Of a stretch of DNA of 64,000 nucleotides, positions 1-11,344 are shown one piece after another. Positions within the stretch are counted from its first letter, which is position 1. The number at the start of each line of letters is the position of its first letter. The DNA is from Polynucleobacter sp. AM-26B4. GTDB taxonomy: Bacteria; Pseudomonadota; Gammaproteobacteria; Burkholderiales; Burkholderiaceae. Where the stretch lies: positions 689,916 through 753,915 of the forward strand of contig NZ_JACVOT010000001.1 of the NCBI RefSeq assembly GCF_018882285.1. Reading direction: 5' to 3'. The notes beneath the pieces were generated by a model that worked only from the letters and a program-made list of their open reading frames with translations, was not told the DNA's origin and did no database searches. Made by a program: the position numbers and the translations under genes.

Positions 1-295
1 CCAGCATCACAGCTCTTGGCACAATTGGAATACGAGCCGCACGGGCAGCCAAGACTTCTGGGTTGTCTCCAGTAACAGCTGTTGAAATAACAACTGCTTC
101 TGCACTACCCACATTCTTGGCATGATGACCAATGGTGATTTCTGCACCACATTCACGCAAACGTTTGGTGGTTGCACTTTCAGCCATGTCTGAGCCACTC
201 ACCTTGTAACCAAGATTGAGTAACACCTCAGCAATACCGCTCATGCCTGCACCACCAATGCCGACAAAATGAATTTGATGAAGAATGTGCTTCAT
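1..295 (-). CDS. murC: UDP-N-acetylmuramate--L-alanine ligase, N-terminal part (cut by window edge)
   Basis: The frame opens with ATG at 295-293 and stays open to the window edge, giving about 98 residues. It starts [20 protein letters not shown]; the GIGGAGMSG loop is the Rossmann-type UDP-binding loop typical of MurC. The stop of murG and this start share an ATGA overlap, so translation is probably coupled. MurC adds L-alanine to UDP-MurNAc in the cytoplasm, the first step of stem-peptide synthesis. It follows murG at the distal end of the dcw operon, the usual order. The ATP-binding and catalytic domains lie outside the window. Confidence 0.93.
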   Translation of the reverse strand, partial: MKHILHQIHFVGIGGAGMSGIAEVLLNLGYKVSGSDMAESATTKRLRECGAEITIGHHAKNVGSAEAVVISTAVTGDNPEVLAARAARIPIVPRAVML

Positions 296-1374
296 GACTG
301 AACCGCTCTCTTAGATAACATTTGACAGATTTCTGCAACATCTTTGGTTGCATTTGGCTTGGCTTGACTCAAAGCACGTTCAGCCATATTTGATAACTCT
401 GTGCGATTAACTGTTTGCAAATAATCAGCCAATGAATCTGCTGTCATATCAGCTTGCGGCATCAGCACAGCAGCGCCCGCCTCTGAAAGAAATTTTGCAT
501 TCGACGTTTGATGATCATCCACGGCGTATGGGAAGGGCACCAAATACGAAGCCACACCCACCGCTGAAATTTCTGCCACAGTCATCGCACCTGCTCGGCA
601 AATCACTAAATCTGCTTTTGCATAAGCTGTCACCATGTCATCAATGAATGGCACAACTTCTGCCTCAACATTCAAGCTCGCGTATTTTTGGCGCAATTGA
701 TCAAGGTGCTTCTCACCTGCTTGGTGGATCACCGATGGTCTAGATTCAGTTGGAATCTTTGCAAGGGCTTCTGGGACCACTTCATTCAATGCCGCAGCTC
801 CCAAACTACCACCCACCACCAAAATCTGTAAACGACCAGATCTTGCTGAGTAACGAGCTTGTGGAGATTCAATTTGACTCATGCCAGCACGCAATGGATT
901 ACCCAACCAAACAGCACCCGGCAATGCATTTGGAAATGCGCACAAAGTTTTATCTGCAACTTTGGCCAATACTTTATTGGCTAAACCAGCGATTGAATTT
1001 TGCTCATGCAAAACCAATGGCTTACCCAATAAAACACTCATCATTCCAGCCGGGAATGTGACATAACCACCCATGCCCAACACAACATCGGGCTTTACTC
1101 GACGCAATACTTGAATGCTTTGCCAAAATGCTCGTAATAAATTAAATGGCAACAACACCAATGTTTTGATTCCCTTGCCTCTTAAGCCACCAAACTGAAT
1201 GGATTCAAAAGCAAAACCGCGAGGCGGCACCAAGCGGTATTCCATGCCCTTGGCATTCCCCAACCAAGAAACATTCCAACCATGCTCACGCAAATATTCA
1301 GCCACAGCCAAGCCTGGGAAAATATGCCCGCCAGTACCACCAGCCATGACCAATAAAGTGGGTGAGTGCGTCAT
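292..1374 (-). CDS. murG: UDP-GlcNAc:lipid I N-acetylglucosaminyltransferase
   Basis: This 360-residue protein has the usual MurG length and two-domain GT-B layout. The glycine-rich loop GGTGGH is at residues 12-17, a HEQNSIAG segment is near 123-130, and the second G-loop GGSLGA is at 188-193. [11 protein letters not shown] segment in the C-terminal half matches the UDP-GlcNAc binding region. MurG converts lipid I to lipid II at the inner face of the cytoplasmic membrane. Its start overlaps the ftsW stop by ATGA and its stop overlaps the murC start in the same way, so it sits inside one continuous operon. Confidence 0.97.
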   Translation of the reverse strand: MTHSPTLLVMAGGTGGHIFPGLAVAEYLREHGWNVSWLGNAKGMEYRLVPPRGFAFESIQFGGLRGKGIKTLVLLPFNLLRAFWQSIQVLRRVKPDVVLGMGGYVTFPAGMMSVLLGKPLVLHEQNSIAGLANKVLAKVADKTLCAFPNALPGAVWLGNPLRAGMSQIESPQARYSARSGRLQILVVGGSLGAAALNEVVPEALAKIPTESRPSVIHQAGEKHLDQLRQKYASLNVEAEVVPFIDDMVTAYAKADLVICRAGAMTVAEISAVGVASYLVPFPYAVDDHQTSNAKFLSEAGAAVLMPQADMTADSLADYLQTVNRTELSNMAERALSQAKPNATKDVAEICQMLSKRAVQS

Positions 1375-2636
1375 AACTTGCCACCCCTCATCAACACTCT
1401 GTTCTCAACGTCAATCTTTAACAAGATGGCAACGGCCACAGCATTCATCATCAAACCTGAGCCACCAAAACTAACAAACGGCAAGGTCAAGCCCTTGGTC
1501 GGCAAGATGCCTAAGTTAACGCCCATATTGATGAAAGCCTGCCAACCAATCCAAATCGCAATGCCTTTTGCAACCAAGCCAGCAAAACTTCGATCCAATT
1601 GCAAAGCTGTTCGACCAATCAAGAATGCTCGTCGAACAATCCAATAAAAAATTGCGATGACAACAGCCACACCAACAAATCCCAACTCTTCGCCAATCAC
1701 TGCCAAAATAAAATCTGTATGAGCTTCTGGTAAGTAATGGAGTTTTTCAATACTTCCACCCAGACCAACTCCGAACCACTCCCCTCGGCCAAATGCCATG
1801 AGTGAATGCGTTAATTGATAGGCCTTACCAGCTGCAAACTCCTCATTCCAAGGATCAAGGTAAGCAAAAATACGCTGTCTTCTAAATTCAGAAAAGATGA
1901 TGATGGAAGCAAAACTACCAATGGCCAATACTGTCAGTGCACCAAATAATTTAGCGTTGATGCCACCTAAAAATAATAAGCCCATCGCAATCACGGCAAT
2001 CACCATGAAAGCGCCCATGTCAGGCTGCCATAACAACAACACACCCACGGCAATGACAGCGGCACCCATTGGCAGTAAACCCTTGACCAAGGTATGTAAA
2101 TATTCTTGACGTTGGACGGTGTACCAAGCTGCAAACAAAACAACCGCTAACTTCATCAATTCTGATGGCTGGAAATTTGTAATACCCATTGGTATCCAAC
2201 GCTTTGCACCGTTGACCCCTTTACCAACTCCTGGAATCAATACAAAGATCAGCATGATGAATGCCAAAGCAAAAATGGCGGGTGCTAAACGATCCCAAAC
2301 TTTAAGAGGTACTTTGAAAGCAAAAATACCTACTGTGAAAGCAATTGCAATAGAGATGCCATGTCTGACTAAAAAGTGACTGTTGCTGTATTTGGCATAT
2401 TTAGGGCCATCTGGCAAAGCAATCGATGCCGAATAAACCATCACAAGACCCAATGTCACGAGAATCAAAACAGCCCATAACAAAGGTTGGTCGTATTCCA
2501 TCATTCGTGAACGAGTTGGACGAACCACAGTTGTGGCGTCACGCAATCCCAAACGAAAATCTTCGAAACCCTCTTTGATGCCACCTTTGACACCACTGAT
2601 GCCATTAGCACTAAAACGTTTGAAGAATTGAATCAT
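1371..2636 (-). CDS. ftsW: SEDS-family peptidoglycan polymerase, lipid II glycosyltransferase FtsW
   Basis: The 421-residue protein has a roughly 50-residue cytoplasmic N-terminus followed by about ten hydrophobic segments. SEDS hallmarks are visible: a VYSASIA segment in the first membrane helix, [11 protein letters not shown] in the middle, and a [13 protein letters not shown] segment near the C-terminus. FtsW polymerises septal glycan strands together with FtsI, which lies upstream in the same operon. Both ends overlap neighbouring genes by four bases (murD upstream, murG downstream). RodA belongs to the same family, but the dcw context and extended N-terminus point to FtsW. Confidence 0.95.
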   Translation of the reverse strand: MIQFFKRFSANGISGVKGGIKEGFEDFRLGLRDATTVVRPTRSRMMEYDQPLLWAVLILVTLGLVMVYSASIALPDGPKYAKYSNSHFLVRHGISIAIAFTVGIFAFKVPLKVWDRLAPAIFALAFIMLIFVLIPGVGKGVNGAKRWIPMGITNFQPSELMKLAVVLFAAWYTVQRQEYLHTLVKGLLPMGAAVIAVGVLLLWQPDMGAFMVIAVIAMGLLFLGGINAKLFGALTVLAIGSFASIIIFSEFRRQRIFAYLDPWNEEFAAGKAYQLTHSLMAFGRGEWFGVGLGGSIEKLHYLPEAHTDFILAVIGEELGFVGVAVVIAIFYWIVRRAFLIGRTALQLDRSFAGLVAKGIAIWIGWQAFINMGVNLGILPTKGLTLPFVSFGGSGLMMNAVAVAILLKIDVENRVLMRGGKL

Positions 2637-4201
2637 GCGCTCACCTGACCTTTCAAGCTAGCTAAATCACTCACCGCATCAACGAAGACTTGAGCGCGGT
2701 GCGCGTAATCTTTGAACATGTCAAAACTTGCACAAGCTGGTGACAACAAGACCAAGTCACCTGATTCTGCCATCTCAGCCGCTAACTCAACCGCTCGCTC
2801 CAAAGTATCAGCATCACAGATGCTGATGCCTGATGACTCGACTGCACTTCTGATTGCTGGCGCATCTCTACCAATCAAGATGATCGCTTTGGCGTGACGT
2901 GCAAGTGCTTGGCTCAATGGAGAGAAATCTTGCCCTTTACCTTCACCACCTGCAATCAAAATGATTTTTGCGCGAGCACTTGATGCAGAGCTTGACTGAC
3001 CCAAACCATTCAAAGCAGCCAAGGTAGCGCCGACATTCGTACCTTTACTATCATCGATGTATTCAACACCCTCAACGATCGCAACTGTCTGCATGCGATG
3101 TGGCTCACCTTTGTACTCACGCAAACCGTGCAATAGAGGACCCATCGGAACATCAATAGCAGCGCTGAGTGCTAAAGCTGCTAAGGCGTTACTTGCGTTA
3201 TGTCTTCCTTTGATGCGCAAAGCATCTGCAGGCATCAAGCGCTTCAGCCTCAAAGGCTCGTCATCCAAATCTGCTTTTTTACGACGACGCTTTGCTTTTA
3301 ACTCAAGAGCTTCTGCATCAGGCTCAGCCCACACCAACCAATCGATACCACCAGCAGCTGTGTCATGGAATACACCAAACGCATCTTCTTCAGTGGGTGC
3401 TTCAACCCCAAAGGTGATCGTACGATTCATATCAGACTGCATGTTCATCACACTGTCGTCATCGCGATTTAATACAGCGATCGTATTAGGGCTGAAAATT
3501 CTGGCCTTTGCTGCCGCATATTGTTCAAAATCACCATGCCAATCCAAATGGTCTTGGGTCACATTCAAAACAGTCGCGGCATCCGCATGAAGACTGTAGG
3601 TATGCTGAAGCTGGAAACTAGAAAGTTCTAAAACCCAAACATCTGGCAATTCTTCGATATCCAATAACTTATCTAAAGCGGCCGGACTGATATTGCCTGC
3701 GACTGCCACAGACTTGCCTGCTCTTTCACAGAGTAAGCCTGTTAGTACAGTGGTCGTTGTTTTGCCATTCGTGCCAGTGATGGCAATCACTTTAACCGCG
3801 TAGTTTTGCTCGTCTTTTAATGCTTGAATCGCTTGTGCAAAAAATTCAATCTCACTCCACACTGGAATTTCTTTTTCTGCAGCATTCGCTAAAAAGGATT
3901 GAACCGGCTCTTGCAATGGCGATAGACCTGGGCTGATTGCAATCACGTCCGTGTTGTTCAACAACTCTGCAGACAATCCACCAAAATGAATATCTTTGAT
4001 AGCCATATCTTTGACTGCTTGGTGATATTTTTTCGCACCATCAGATAACTGCTCAACTGATCTGGTATCGGCCACAGATACCTTTGCACCTTGTGCGACA
4101 CACCAACGCACCATGGCAGCGCCTGACTCTCCCAAGCCAAGGACCAAGACCCTCATTGCCTGAGGACGCTCTTTGCCAAATGGATGCTGTAATTGAATCA
4201 C
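2633..4201 (-). CDS. murD: UDP-N-acetylmuramoyl-L-alanine--D-glutamate ligase
   Basis: The P-loop GTNGKTTT is at residues 143-150 in a Mur ligase of 522 residues, and QDHLDWHG near 216-223 is another conserved Mur ligase segment. MurD adds D-glutamate to UDP-MurNAc-L-Ala. The protein is longer than enterobacterial MurD (about 440). Part of the excess is a charged insertion around residues 292-322 that contains RRRKK (305-309), between the ATP-binding core and the KGRHNASNALAA segment. Such insertions occur in other betaproteobacteria as far as I recall. The stop overlaps the ftsW start by four bases; mraY lies only eight bases upstream. Confidence 0.96.
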   Translation of the reverse strand: MIQLQHPFGKERPQAMRVLVLGLGESGAAMVRWCVAQGAKVSVADTRSVEQLSDGAKKYHQAVKDMAIKDIHFGGLSAELLNNTDVIAISPGLSPLQEPVQSFLANAAEKEIPVWSEIEFFAQAIQALKDEQNYAVKVIAITGTNGKTTTTVLTGLLCERAGKSVAVAGNISPAALDKLLDIEELPDVWVLELSSFQLQHTYSLHADAATVLNVTQDHLDWHGDFEQYAAAKARIFSPNTIAVLNRDDDSVMNMQSDMNRTITFGVEAPTEEDAFGVFHDTAAGGIDWLVWAEPDAEALELKAKRRRKKADLDDEPLRLKRLMPADALRIKGRHNASNALAALALSAAIDVPMGPLLHGLREYKGEPHRMQTVAIVEGVEYIDDSKGTNVGATLAALNGLGQSSSASSARAKIILIAGGEGKGQDFSPLSQALARHAKAIILIGRDAPAIRSAVESSGISICDADTLERAVELAAEMAESGDLVLLSPACASFDMFKDYAHRAQVFVDAVSDLASLKGQVSA

Positions 4202-4209
4202 TCTTTTTC

Positions 4210-5379
4210 CTATCGCAACTTCAAGCTAGATAAACCAATCAACACCAACAAAATGGTGATGATCCAAAAGCGCACCACCACCTGTGTTTCTTTCCAACCA
4301 CTTAATTCAAAGTGGTGATGCAGTGGTGCCATTTTGAAAATTCGTCGACCTTCGCCGTACACCTTTTTGGTGAACTTGAACCAAACCACTTGCATGATCA
4401 CTGACACTGTTTCAGCCACAAAAATTCCGCCCATGACGAACAAAACAATTTCTTGTCTCACGATCACAGCCACAGTGCCCAAAGCACCACCAAGTGCAAG
4501 AGCACCAACATCACCCATGAAGACTTGCGCGGGATGCGTGTTGAACCATAAAAATGCCAAACCAGCGCCACTCATGGCACCACAGAAAATCATCAGCTCG
4601 CCAGCACCAGGAATGTATGGAAATAAAAGATACTTGGTGTAAATCGCATTACCCATCACATAAGCAAACACGCCCAATGCTGCACCCACCAAAATCACCG
4701 GCATGATCACCAAGCCATCCAAACCATCTGTTAGGTTGACGGCATTCGAACTTCCCACAATCACCAAATACGTTAGAACGATGAAACCAAGCACACCAAG
4801 TGGATAGCTGATTTCTTTAAAGAAAGGCACATATAAATTTGATTTGGCTGGCAAATCAATTGAGAAACCGCTCTGCACCCAATTAATAAAAAGTTCTAAA
4901 ACCTTTAGGTTATTCACTTCTGAAACAGAAAATGCCAAGTAAATAGCAGCAAATAGACCAATCAATGACTGCCAAAAGTATTTCTCTTTAGAGGCCATAC
5001 CCTTGGGATCGCGATAAACAACTTTGCGATAGTCATCAACCCAACCAATAGCGCCAAAACCCAAAGTCACGATCAACACAATCCAAATGAAACGATTGGA
5101 TAGATCAGCCCAGAGCAATGTTGAGATCGCAATACCAATCAAAATCAACACACCACCCATGGTGGGCGTTCCAGTTTTCACCAAATGAGTTTGCGGCCCA
5201 TCGGTGCGAACTGCCTGACCTACTTTCATCGCTGTTAAACGACGAATGACCCAAGGGCCAAAAAACAATCCTATCAATCCAGCCGTCAAGGTCGCCATCA
5301 CGGCTCTGAGAGTGATGTAGTTGATGACCCGTAAAAACCCAAAGTCATCTTGTAGTAATTGTGCAAGCCATAGCAACAT
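4210..5379 (-). CDS. mraY: Phospho-N-acetylmuramoyl-pentapeptide transferase
   Basis: A polytopic membrane protein of 389 residues with about ten hydrophobic segments. Diagnostic motifs are TPTMGG near the N-terminus, NLTDGLDGL in the middle, [10 protein letters not shown], and the C-terminal APLHHHFE motif. MraY transfers phospho-MurNAc-pentapeptide to undecaprenyl phosphate to make lipid I. The ATG at 5379-5377 shares one base with the murF stop (TGATG), so translation is probably coupled. Position between murF and murD is the standard dcw order. Confidence 0.97.
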   Translation of the reverse strand: MLLWLAQLLQDDFGFLRVINYITLRAVMATLTAGLIGLFFGPWVIRRLTAMKVGQAVRTDGPQTHLVKTGTPTMGGVLILIGIAISTLLWADLSNRFIWIVLIVTLGFGAIGWVDDYRKVVYRDPKGMASKEKYFWQSLIGLFAAIYLAFSVSEVNNLKVLELFINWVQSGFSIDLPAKSNLYVPFFKEISYPLGVLGFIVLTYLVIVGSSNAVNLTDGLDGLVIMPVILVGAALGVFAYVMGNAIYTKYLLFPYIPGAGELMIFCGAMSGAGLAFLWFNTHPAQVFMGDVGALALGGALGTVAVIVRQEIVLFVMGGIFVAETVSVIMQVVWFKFTKKVYGEGRRIFKMAPLHHHFELSGWKETQVVVRFWIITILLVLIGLSSLKLR

Positions 5380-6806
5380 CAGTTCATCTCCTCTGCGAGA
5401 GCTTTAACAACTCTTTCCATGCGCATAAAGCGCGATCCCTTAACCAGAAGAGTCACTTCTTCATGATTTTTTCTTGCATGCAATGATTTATTCAATTCTG
5501 TGCAAAGCTCTGTAACATCAGCAAAGTGCTGAGCCACATTTCCCTGAGTGGCAGACGCTTGATAAGCATCCACAGCTTCTTTACTCAAGTCACCCAAAGC
5601 AAATAATTTTTGAATGCCTTTTTCACCAGCGTAATGACCAACTTCGCGATGGAACTCTGGTCCTTGATTGCCCACTTCACCCATATCACCTAGAACAAGC
5701 CAAGCTGCTGTTTTTATATTGGATAAAACATCAATGGCGGCTCGAACAGAATCAGGATTGGCGTTGTAACTATCATCAATGACAGTGATGTCATTATTCA
5801 GTGAATGTTTTTGCATTCTGCCGTTGACTGGCAAGAAAGACTCCAAGCCCGCTTGAATCATCGCTGGCGATATCCCTGCCGCAATTGCCACAGCTGATGC
5901 GGCAACAGCATTGCAAGCGTTGTGATCTCCCAAGATCTTTAACATCACTTTAATATCACCCTGTGGAGTATGAATCGCCATCTGACCAGTTGCTTGATCA
6001 AGCCACTCACCCCACACAGTCGCTGCTTGATTAAACGCAAAATCAATCACCGTTCGCTGATCAGATATTTTTTTCCAATAAGCACTGTATTCAGAATCAG
6101 CTGGATAAACAGCCACGCCATTTGTTGGCAATGCCTTAATCGCCAAAGCATGCTCTTGTGCTACAGCATCAACGGTCTCCATGAACTCTTGATGCTCACG
6201 CTGAGCATTGTTGATCAATGCAATTGTTGGTTTTGCAATATTTGCTAATAAGGCCGTTTCGCCTGGATGGTTCATGCCCAGCTCAATAACTGCCAACTCA
6301 TGCTTCAAATCAAGGCGCAAGAGCGTCAAAGGCAAGCCAATCTCATTGTTGAAGTTACCTTGGGTCGCAAGCGCTTTATCAATGCCAACGGCAGATTCAA
6401 AAATACTTTGAATCATGCCCTTCACAGTTGTCTTCCCATTGCTGCCCGTAACAATCGCGACCTGCTTTAAATTGCGCTGACTGCAGTACTGCTTCCAGTT
6501 GCTTGATAAGGTTTGCAAAGCTTGTTGAGTATCTTTGACCACAACCGCTGGAAAATCTTTAGGTAATTTCTCAACTGAACTCACCAAGCAAGCCATCGCT
6601 CCTTTGGCCTGCACATCACTTAAAAAGTCATGTGCATCAAATTTCTCACCGCGCAAGGCAATGAATAAATCACCAGCTGCAACTTGTCGACTGTCACTGA
6701 TGAATCGTTTGATGGCTTGATCGATTGATGGCATGTTCAACAACTGAGCATCTGGCAAAAACTCTGAAATCATCGATAAAGGCATGTGTTGCATGTTGAG
6801 GCTCAT
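5379..6806 (-). CDS. murF: UDP-N-acetylmuramoyl-tripeptide--D-alanyl-D-alanine ligase
   Basis: This 475-residue Mur ligase has its P-loop GSNGKTTVK at residues 121-129 and a [13 protein letters not shown] segment in the central domain. [17 protein letters not shown] segment is typical of MurF. The enzyme attaches D-Ala-D-Ala to the UDP-MurNAc-tripeptide in the cytoplasm. It is joined to murE by a one-base TGATG overlap at 6806 and to mraY by another at 5379. Nothing in the sequence departs from the family. Confidence 0.96.
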   Translation of the reverse strand: MSLNMQHMPLSMISEFLPDAQLLNMPSIDQAIKRFISDSRQVAAGDLFIALRGEKFDAHDFLSDVQAKGAMACLVSSVEKLPKDFPAVVVKDTQQALQTLSSNWKQYCSQRNLKQVAIVTGSNGKTTVKGMIQSIFESAVGIDKALATQGNFNNEIGLPLTLLRLDLKHELAVIELGMNHPGETALLANIAKPTIALINNAQREHQEFMETVDAVAQEHALAIKALPTNGVAVYPADSEYSAYWKKISDQRTVIDFAFNQAATVWGEWLDQATGQMAIHTPQGDIKVMLKILGDHNACNAVAASAVAIAAGISPAMIQAGLESFLPVNGRMQKHSLNNDITVIDDSYNANPDSVRAAIDVLSNIKTAAWLVLGDMGEVGNQGPEFHREVGHYAGEKGIQKLFALGDLSKEAVDAYQASATQGNVAQHFADVTELCTELNKSLHARKNHEEVTLLVKGSRFMRMERVVKALAEEMN

Positions 6807-8365
6807 CAGGCAACACCCCCCATGGCCAATTGCACATGAACTCGATCAGAGAATGGATGTTTTTTTCCTGCGATCTCTTGAATTTCTTCGTGACCTTTAC
6901 CCGCAATTAAAATCACATCTTCTGGTTTGGCTTGTCTGATTGTTTGCAAGATGGCCGTCGCGCGATCAGCATTCACTTGCGCCTTCTCAGGCACTTCGAA
7001 ACCACTCAAGATATCAGCCATGATTTTTTCTGGGACTTCGCTGCGAGGGTTGTCGCTGGTCACCATCACATGATCCGCGATGCTTTCTGCAATTCGACCC
7101 ATGATTGGTCGCTTCAGTGGATCACGATCACCGCCACAACCAAACACACACCAAAGTTGACCAGCTCTTTGCTTTGCAATATCGCGCAATGTTTTAAGAA
7201 CTTGCTCTAGAGCATCAGGGGTGTGGGCAAAATCAATCACCGCCATCAGCTGCTGAGCAGTTGTTCGAGGAACTAATTCCATGCGTCCTTGAACGGCTTG
7301 CAATGCCTCGATAGAATTTTTAGCACTCTTGATCGTTTTTCCACCAGCCAACAAACAAGCAAACACTGCCAAAGCATTGCTGACATTAAAAGCACCCACC
7401 ATGCGAGTTTGAATCAAACCAGCATCCTCACCATCAACGATAAGCTGAAACTTCATGCCCTGATCATTCATTTGAAGATCAGTGGCAAGTATTTTTCTAA
7501 ATGATTGCTTTGCAAAACATGGCAAAGACAATAAATTTTCTGATTTGTTGGCGTAAGCCCAAACAGTGATATCGGCATCACCCATCTTTTTTGCCAAATA
7601 CTGCAAGCACTCTTGGCCAAAAGAATCATCAGCATTCACCACGACATGTTTAATGCCTGGTAAATCCAATATTTTCTTTTTAGCAGCAGCGTACTGTTTC
7701 ATATCACCGTGGTAATCCAGGTGATCCTGACTCAAATTCGTGATCACAACCGTATCAAAGTAAGTGCCATTCACACGACCTTGATCCAAAGCATGTGAAG
7801 ATACTTCGACAGCCACACTGCGCGCACCATTTTTTTGAATGTCTTTTAACAAACTCTGCATGCGCGCGGCATCAGGTGTTGTAAAACCAGTCATGGTCAG
7901 ATCATTCACAAGCCCAGCGCCCAAAGTACCAATCACGCCACATGGTTCATCAGCACTGTGTAATGCTTGTGACAACCACTGACTGATTGTTGTTTTGCCA
8001 TTGGTGCCAGTAATACCCATCACTCTCATTGATTGACTGGCATGACCATACCAATTCGCTGCAATTTCTCCAGCCTGCTCAGCCAAATCATTCACAGCAA
8101 CACACCGCTTATCTTTACAAACTGCTTTTAATTCTTCAGTCAGGCCACTTGGCTCATACAAGACCAATGCAGCACCCAAACTCAATGCTTGAGTAATGTG
8201 AACACGGTTATCTGATAACTGTCTGCTATTGCCAACCGGGTAAGCCAGCATCACATCTCCAGCCTTCAATACTCTTGTGTCTGATGTCATGTGAGCATCA
8301 GGCTTTACATGCTCACTGAGCAATGATTCAAGAGGGATGGAGTTGATTGGCAACATGGCGTTCAT
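6806..8365 (-). CDS. murE: UDP-N-acetylmuramoyl-L-alanyl-D-glutamate--2,6-diaminopimelate ligase
   Basis: The P-loop GTNGKTT is at residues 120-126 of 519. The C-terminal domain carries TSDNPRSE; DNPR is the motif that in this family marks meso-diaminopimelate rather than lysine as the third amino acid, so the organism should have DAP-type peptidoglycan. The enzyme makes UDP-MurNAc-tripeptide. The start overlaps the ftsI stop by four bases and the stop overlaps murF by one base. An in-frame ATG three codons after the first gives an alternative start. Confidence 0.96.
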   Translation of the reverse strand: MNAMLPINSIPLESLLSEHVKPDAHMTSDTRVLKAGDVMLAYPVGNSRQLSDNRVHITQALSLGAALVLYEPSGLTEELKAVCKDKRCVAVNDLAEQAGEIAANWYGHASQSMRVMGITGTNGKTTISQWLSQALHSADEPCGVIGTLGAGLVNDLTMTGFTTPDAARMQSLLKDIQKNGARSVAVEVSSHALDQGRVNGTYFDTVVITNLSQDHLDYHGDMKQYAAAKKKILDLPGIKHVVVNADDSFGQECLQYLAKKMGDADITVWAYANKSENLLSLPCFAKQSFRKILATDLQMNDQGMKFQLIVDGEDAGLIQTRMVGAFNVSNALAVFACLLAGGKTIKSAKNSIEALQAVQGRMELVPRTTAQQLMAVIDFAHTPDALEQVLKTLRDIAKQRAGQLWCVFGCGGDRDPLKRPIMGRIAESIADHVMVTSDNPRSEVPEKIMADILSGFEVPEKAQVNADRATAILQTIRQAKPEDVILIAGKGHEEIQEIAGKKHPFSDRVHVQLAMGGVA

Positions 8366-10122
8366 CTGCTCAATGACACCTTTTGCGTTGAACCATTTGG
8401 TCCAAGCTGTAATTCTTTATCAACCATTTGCTTAACTGCTGCATCAGGCAAAACATTCATGGTGCGCAAAGTACCTGCAACAATATTTGCAAATGCAGGC
8501 GCTGCAACAACACCACCGTAATAACCACCGGCACTTGGCTCATCCACCATCACAGCGACAACAATTCTTGGAGCGCTCATCGGAGCCATGCCCACAAAAA
8601 AGCCCCGGTATTTATTACTTGCGTAACCCTTGCCTTCAACCTTGTGAGCTGTACCAGTTTTGCCGCCCACGCGGTAACCCATGGTTTGAGCATTGGTTGC
8701 AGTGCCACCCGTTTGCGTCACAAGTTCTAACATCTCTCGCATTTGTATGGCTGTCTTAGCAGAGATAACTTGTGTGCCTTTTGGAACACCGCTCGTCTTA
8801 TAAATGGTGGCGGGTACAAGCTCACCATCTCGCGCAAAAATACTGTATGCACGTGCCATCTGGAATAAAGAAGCAGATAAGCCATAGCCGTATGACATGG
8901 TGGCTTGCTCAATCGGCACCCAATTTTTATATGGTCTCAATCTTCCAGCAACCGCTCCTGGGAAACCTAAATTAGGTGCTTGACCTAAGCCAACGGCTTG
9001 GAACATTTCCCACATTTCTTGTGGCTGCAACTGCATGGCCATTTTCACGGTACCAATGTTGCTCGACTTTTGCACAATCTCTGAAACAGTTAACACTGGA
9101 TAAGGATGGGTGTCTGTGATGGCTTTTTTACCAATCACCATCGATTTACCAATAGGCATAGAAGTATTTGGTTGCACCAAACCTTTTTCTAGAGCCAATG
9201 AAATCGCAAATGGCTTCATCGTTGAGCCAGGTTCAAATGTATCTGTGAGCACTCGATTTCTTAATTGCTCACCACTCAAATTAGTTCTTGAATTTGGGTT
9301 ATAGGTTGGCCAGTTAGCTAAGGCAAGAACTTCACCAGTCTGCACATCCAACACAACAGCGCCGGCTGCTTTGGCACGGTGTTTTTCTGCAATTGCTTTT
9401 AATTCATTAAATGCTAAAAACTGTACTTTGCTATCAATCGATAACTGCAAGTCTGCGCCGTCTTTGGGTGGATGAATAATTCCCAACCCCTCAACATAAC
9501 GCCCTAGTCGATCTTGGATCACGCGACGACGTCCCGGTTGGCCGGCCAATTCTTTTTCTTTCGCCAACTCCATACCTTCTTGACCGCGATCTTCAACGTT
9601 GGTGAAACCAACGATGTGAGCCATGGCTTCGCCTTCTGGATACAAGCGCTTGTATTCATTGTTTTGCGCAATACCAGGAATACCTAGTTCTCTGATTTGC
9701 TTTGCGACATCCAAATCAACTTGACGCTTCAAGAACACTTGGTTTCTTTCAGAAGCAAATTTTTTGCGCAACTCCGCTTCACTGACTTCTAACAATTTAG
9801 CCAGTTGTGAAATTTTCTCTTTGGATAAATCTTCAGGAATCGCATCAGGGAATGCAATGATGGCCTTGGCCAACAAGCTTGTTGCCAAAACCTCACCATG
9901 ACGATCTAAAATTTTTCCGCGGCTTGCAGGCATTTCAATTGAGCGCAAGGTCGCTTTATTACCCTTTTCTTCATAAAAAGAATTACCAAAGCCTTGCACC
10001 CACATGGCACGCACCACCAATGCGATAAAACCAATGAAGATTAAAAACAAAATGAGTCTTGAGCGCCACATAGGTAGGCGCAAGACCAAATTAGGCGTGG
10101 AAGAAAAAGATATCTGCGCCAT
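8362..10122 (-). CDS. ftsI: Septal peptidoglycan transpeptidase (PBP3, class B)
   Basis: The protein (586 residues) begins with a short cytoplasmic tail and one membrane anchor at about residues 20-40, followed by the non-penicillin-binding module (RGKILDRHGEVLA near 68-80). All three transpeptidase motifs are present: STMK at 300-303 with nucleophile Ser300, SSN at 353-355, and KTG at 488-490. It cross-links peptidoglycan at the division septum and works with FtsW. ftsL lies immediately upstream with a one-base overlap and murE downstream with a four-base overlap. Confidence 0.96.
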   Translation of the reverse strand: MAQISFSSTPNLVLRLPMWRSRLILFLIFIGFIALVVRAMWVQGFGNSFYEEKGNKATLRSIEMPASRGKILDRHGEVLATSLLAKAIIAFPDAIPEDLSKEKISQLAKLLEVSEAELRKKFASERNQVFLKRQVDLDVAKQIRELGIPGIAQNNEYKRLYPEGEAMAHIVGFTNVEDRGQEGMELAKEKELAGQPGRRRVIQDRLGRYVEGLGIIHPPKDGADLQLSIDSKVQFLAFNELKAIAEKHRAKAAGAVVLDVQTGEVLALANWPTYNPNSRTNLSGEQLRNRVLTDTFEPGSTMKPFAISLALEKGLVQPNTSMPIGKSMVIGKKAITDTHPYPVLTVSEIVQKSSNIGTVKMAMQLQPQEMWEMFQAVGLGQAPNLGFPGAVAGRLRPYKNWVPIEQATMSYGYGLSASLFQMARAYSIFARDGELVPATIYKTSGVPKGTQVISAKTAIQMREMLELVTQTGGTATNAQTMGYRVGGKTGTAHKVEGKGYASNKYRGFFVGMAPMSAPRIVVAVMVDEPSAGGYYGGVVAAPAFANIVAGTLRTMNVLPDAAVKQMVDKELQLGPNGSTQKVSLSR

Positions 10123-10385
10123 TAATCAACCACCACATATTGTGTTCGACCAGGATTGATCGCTTGCATTCTTAATTGCTTGCGAGCAATGTCCGTGATT
10201 CGTGAAGACTTAGATAAATTTCTTTGCTCGTATTCCAAGCGAAGCCATTCTTGATTCAAACGTCGCTCTTCAGTTTGTGCTCTTTCAAGAGCCACATACA
10301 GCGACCTGGTTTTTTGTTGAGCGGCCACCAAAGATAATGAACACAACATCAAAATAATCAAAAGAATGATGGTCGAGCGATTCAT
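10122..10385 (-). CDS. ftsL: Cell division protein FtsL
   Basis: The 87-residue protein has one N-terminal membrane helix (about residues 5-22, [13 protein letters not shown]) followed by a periplasmic coiled-coil stretch rich in Glu, Gln, Arg and Leu. This is the FtsL architecture, which assembles with FtsB and FtsQ at the divisome. Sequence conservation in the family is low, so the call rests mostly on topology and on position between rsmH and ftsI. It overlaps rsmH by four bases and ftsI by one. Confidence 0.9.
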   Translation of the reverse strand: MNRSTIILLIILMLCSLSLVAAQQKTRSLYVALERAQTEERRLNQEWLRLEYEQRNLSKSSRITDIARKQLRMQAINPGRTQYVVVD

Positions 10386-11332
10386 GAAGCGGCTCCCATT
10401 GGAACAGTCTTCATTTTTCGCATCACTCTCAAAATGGCTGAGCGAGCACGTGGATTTTCTTGAACTTCTTGCTCACTTGGTTTGATGCGACCCAATAACT
10501 CTGCCTGTGGTTTTGGCATTTGGTTTTCAGTCAAAGGTAAACCTCTTGGCACTGACACCTTAGATAAACCTTGCATGAACTGCTTCACGATTCGATCTTC
10601 TAAAGAATGAAAGCTGATGACGGCCAATAGGCCGCCTGGTTTGAGGCAGTTAAAAGCTGCTCTCAACCCACTCTCCAAGTCGGTGAGTTCTTGGTTGATA
10701 TAAATCCGTATAGCTTGAAAGGTGCGCGTGGCCGGATCTTGGCCCGCTTCGCGGGTGCGGACGACACTAGCCACGAGCGACGCGAGTTCTCCGGTCCTAG
10801 TGAGGGAATCGCCTTGCTCTCTGCGAGCAACAATCGCCTTTGCAATCTGTAAAGCAAACCGTTCTTCCCCATACTCTTTAATGACCCTCGCTATGTCTTT
10901 TTGTTCTGCTACTGCCAACCATTCCGCTGCACTTTGTCCACGAGTGGTGTCCATCCGCATATCCAATGGACCATCGCCTCGAAATGAAAAACCACGACTT
11001 GGATCGTCGATTTGTGGAGAGCTGATCCCCAGATCCAAGAGCACGCCATCGATCGAGTCGCTCGGCACTTGCTCTGCCATTGATGCAAAGCTCTCGTGAA
11101 TAATTTGAAAACGCGGATCTTGAATTGTTGTTGCTTCTGCAATCGCTTGAAGATCTTTGTCGAAGGCAATCAACTTTGATTGCGCATTGAGATGCTTCAG
11201 TATTTCTCTGCTGTGACCACCGCGACCAAATGTGCCATCGATGATGATTGATTGCTGTTCTGATGAAGTCGATTCTCCCAATACCGAGGTGACTGCCTCG
11301 GCCAGCAATACTGGGCGATGGGTAAATGTCAT
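10382..11332 (-). CDS. rsmH: 16S rRNA (cytosine(1402)-N(4))-methyltransferase
   Basis: This 316-residue enzyme starts with [10 protein letters not shown], the conserved RsmH opening, and has the SAM-binding loop DGTFGRGGH at 32-40. [15 protein letters not shown] segment and a [15 protein letters not shown] segment are also family hallmarks. It methylates N4 of C1402 in the decoding centre of 16S rRNA. It lies 12 bases after mraZ and overlaps ftsL by four bases. The stretch around 10720-10830 is visibly more GC-rich than its surroundings, but the protein is intact. Confidence 0.96.
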   Translation of the reverse strand: MTFTHRPVLLAEAVTSVLGESTSSEQQSIIIDGTFGRGGHSREILKHLNAQSKLIAFDKDLQAIAEATTIQDPRFQIIHESFASMAEQVPSDSIDGVLLDLGISSPQIDDPSRGFSFRGDGPLDMRMDTTRGQSAAEWLAVAEQKDIARVIKEYGEERFALQIAKAIVARREQGDSLTRTGELASLVASVVRTREAGQDPATRTFQAIRIYINQELTDLESGLRAAFNCLKPGGLLAVISFHSLEDRIVKQFMQGLSKVSVPRGLPLTENQMPKPQAELLGRIKPSEQEVQENPRARSAILRVMRKMKTVPMGAAS

Positions 11333-11344
11333 GGTCGGCCAACA

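Noticed and set aside
3057..3590. 177-codon open frame on the plus strand
   Set aside because: It lies fully antisense to murD, which has all Mur ligase motifs; the translation is Ser/Ala-rich without any recognisable domain.
10720..10830. GC-rich patch in rsmH as a sign of gene transfer
   Set aside because: The reading frame and all methyltransferase motifs run through it without a break; local composition alone is weak evidence.
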